A stretch of 5,873 nt of DNA from an uncultured Comamonadaceae bacterium (GTDB taxonomy: Bacteria; Pseudomonadota; Gammaproteobacteria; Burkholderiales; Burkholderiaceae_C). The translations under genes and the position numbers were made by a program. The notes below the pieces were generated by a model that was not told the DNA's origin, searched no databases, and saw nothing but the letters and a program-made list of their open reading frames with translations. The stretch spans positions 1-5,873 of the forward strand of contig CALMOI010000001.1 in assembly GCA_937871735.1 (NCBI GenBank), written 5' to 3'. Positions 5,820-5,873 of the stretch are shown piece by piece (positions within the stretch are counted from its first letter, which is position 1; each line of letters opens with the position of its first letter).

Positions 5820-5873
5820 CGTCGCGGTAGATCAGTCCCATCCCTTAAGGGATGGGACTGATCTACCGCGACG
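5820..5873. repeat. Perfect 54-bp palindrome at the window end
   Basis: Bases 5820-5846 and 5847-5873 are exact reverse complements with no spacer. The centre reads ATCCCTTAAGGGAT and the outer ends CGTCGCGGTAG and CTACCGCGACG. It runs exactly to the last base. On the reverse strand the right arm is followed by DNA leading into the thioredoxin-like gene. The most likely cause is a fold-back or assembly-end artefact in which the sequence turns back on itself at the TTAA centre. If so, real sequence ends near 5846. Confidence 0.9.

Noticed and set aside
5539..5841. Reverse open frame of 100 codons starting inside the palindrome
   Set aside because: Most of it is an out-of-frame reading of the thioredoxin-like gene; only its first 25 or so residues may matter, as a frameshifted signal peptide.
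5820..5873. Protelomerase-type hairpin telomere
   Set aside because: The size would fit, but no resolvase, plasmid or phage gene is seen, the flanks look chromosomal, and a contig-end fold-back explains the geometry more simply.

Overview
The window looks like chromosomal DNA from a high-GC betaproteobacterium, probably Burkholderiales and plausibly Comamonadaceae-like. This rests on codon use, protein style and the MxKDx-type repeat; no marker gene fixes the taxon. It holds one incomplete gene end, one large forward-strand ATPase gene, a compact four-gene reverse-strand operon, a thioredoxin-like gene with a damaged 5' end, and a terminal palindrome.

Left part, forward strand: the last 37 codons of an unrecognised gene end at 114. 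Next comes a gene of about 804 codons (ATG 157 to stop 2571) for an orphan GspE/PilB-type secretion ATPase that carries an extra N-terminal GAF sensor domain. No other type II secretion or type IV pilus gene lies in the window.

Middle and right, reverse strand: reading from about 5176 down to 2564, the order is bufA-like (DUF2282 bufferin precursor with signal peptide), bufB-like (DUF692/MNIO iron enzyme), bufC-like (DUF2063 partner) and bufD-like (DoxX membrane protein). This is the bufferin layout: a small secreted peptide whose cysteines are oxidatively modified by the BufB/BufC pair so that it binds copper in the periplasm. The genes are tightly packed (gaps of 21 nt, a 4-nt ATGA overlap and 31 nt). 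The last one overlaps the 3' end of the ATPase gene by 8 bp in convergent orientation. The bufferin here has a methionine-rich MxKDx pentapeptide stretch between its signal peptide and its cysteine core.

Upstream of the operon on the same strand is a TlpA/thioredoxin-like protein with a CAVC motif. Its open frame has no plausible start and hits a stop codon, so its 5' end is truncated, frameshifted or misassembled. The window ends in a perfect 54-bp palindrome, most simply read as a fold-back at a contig end.
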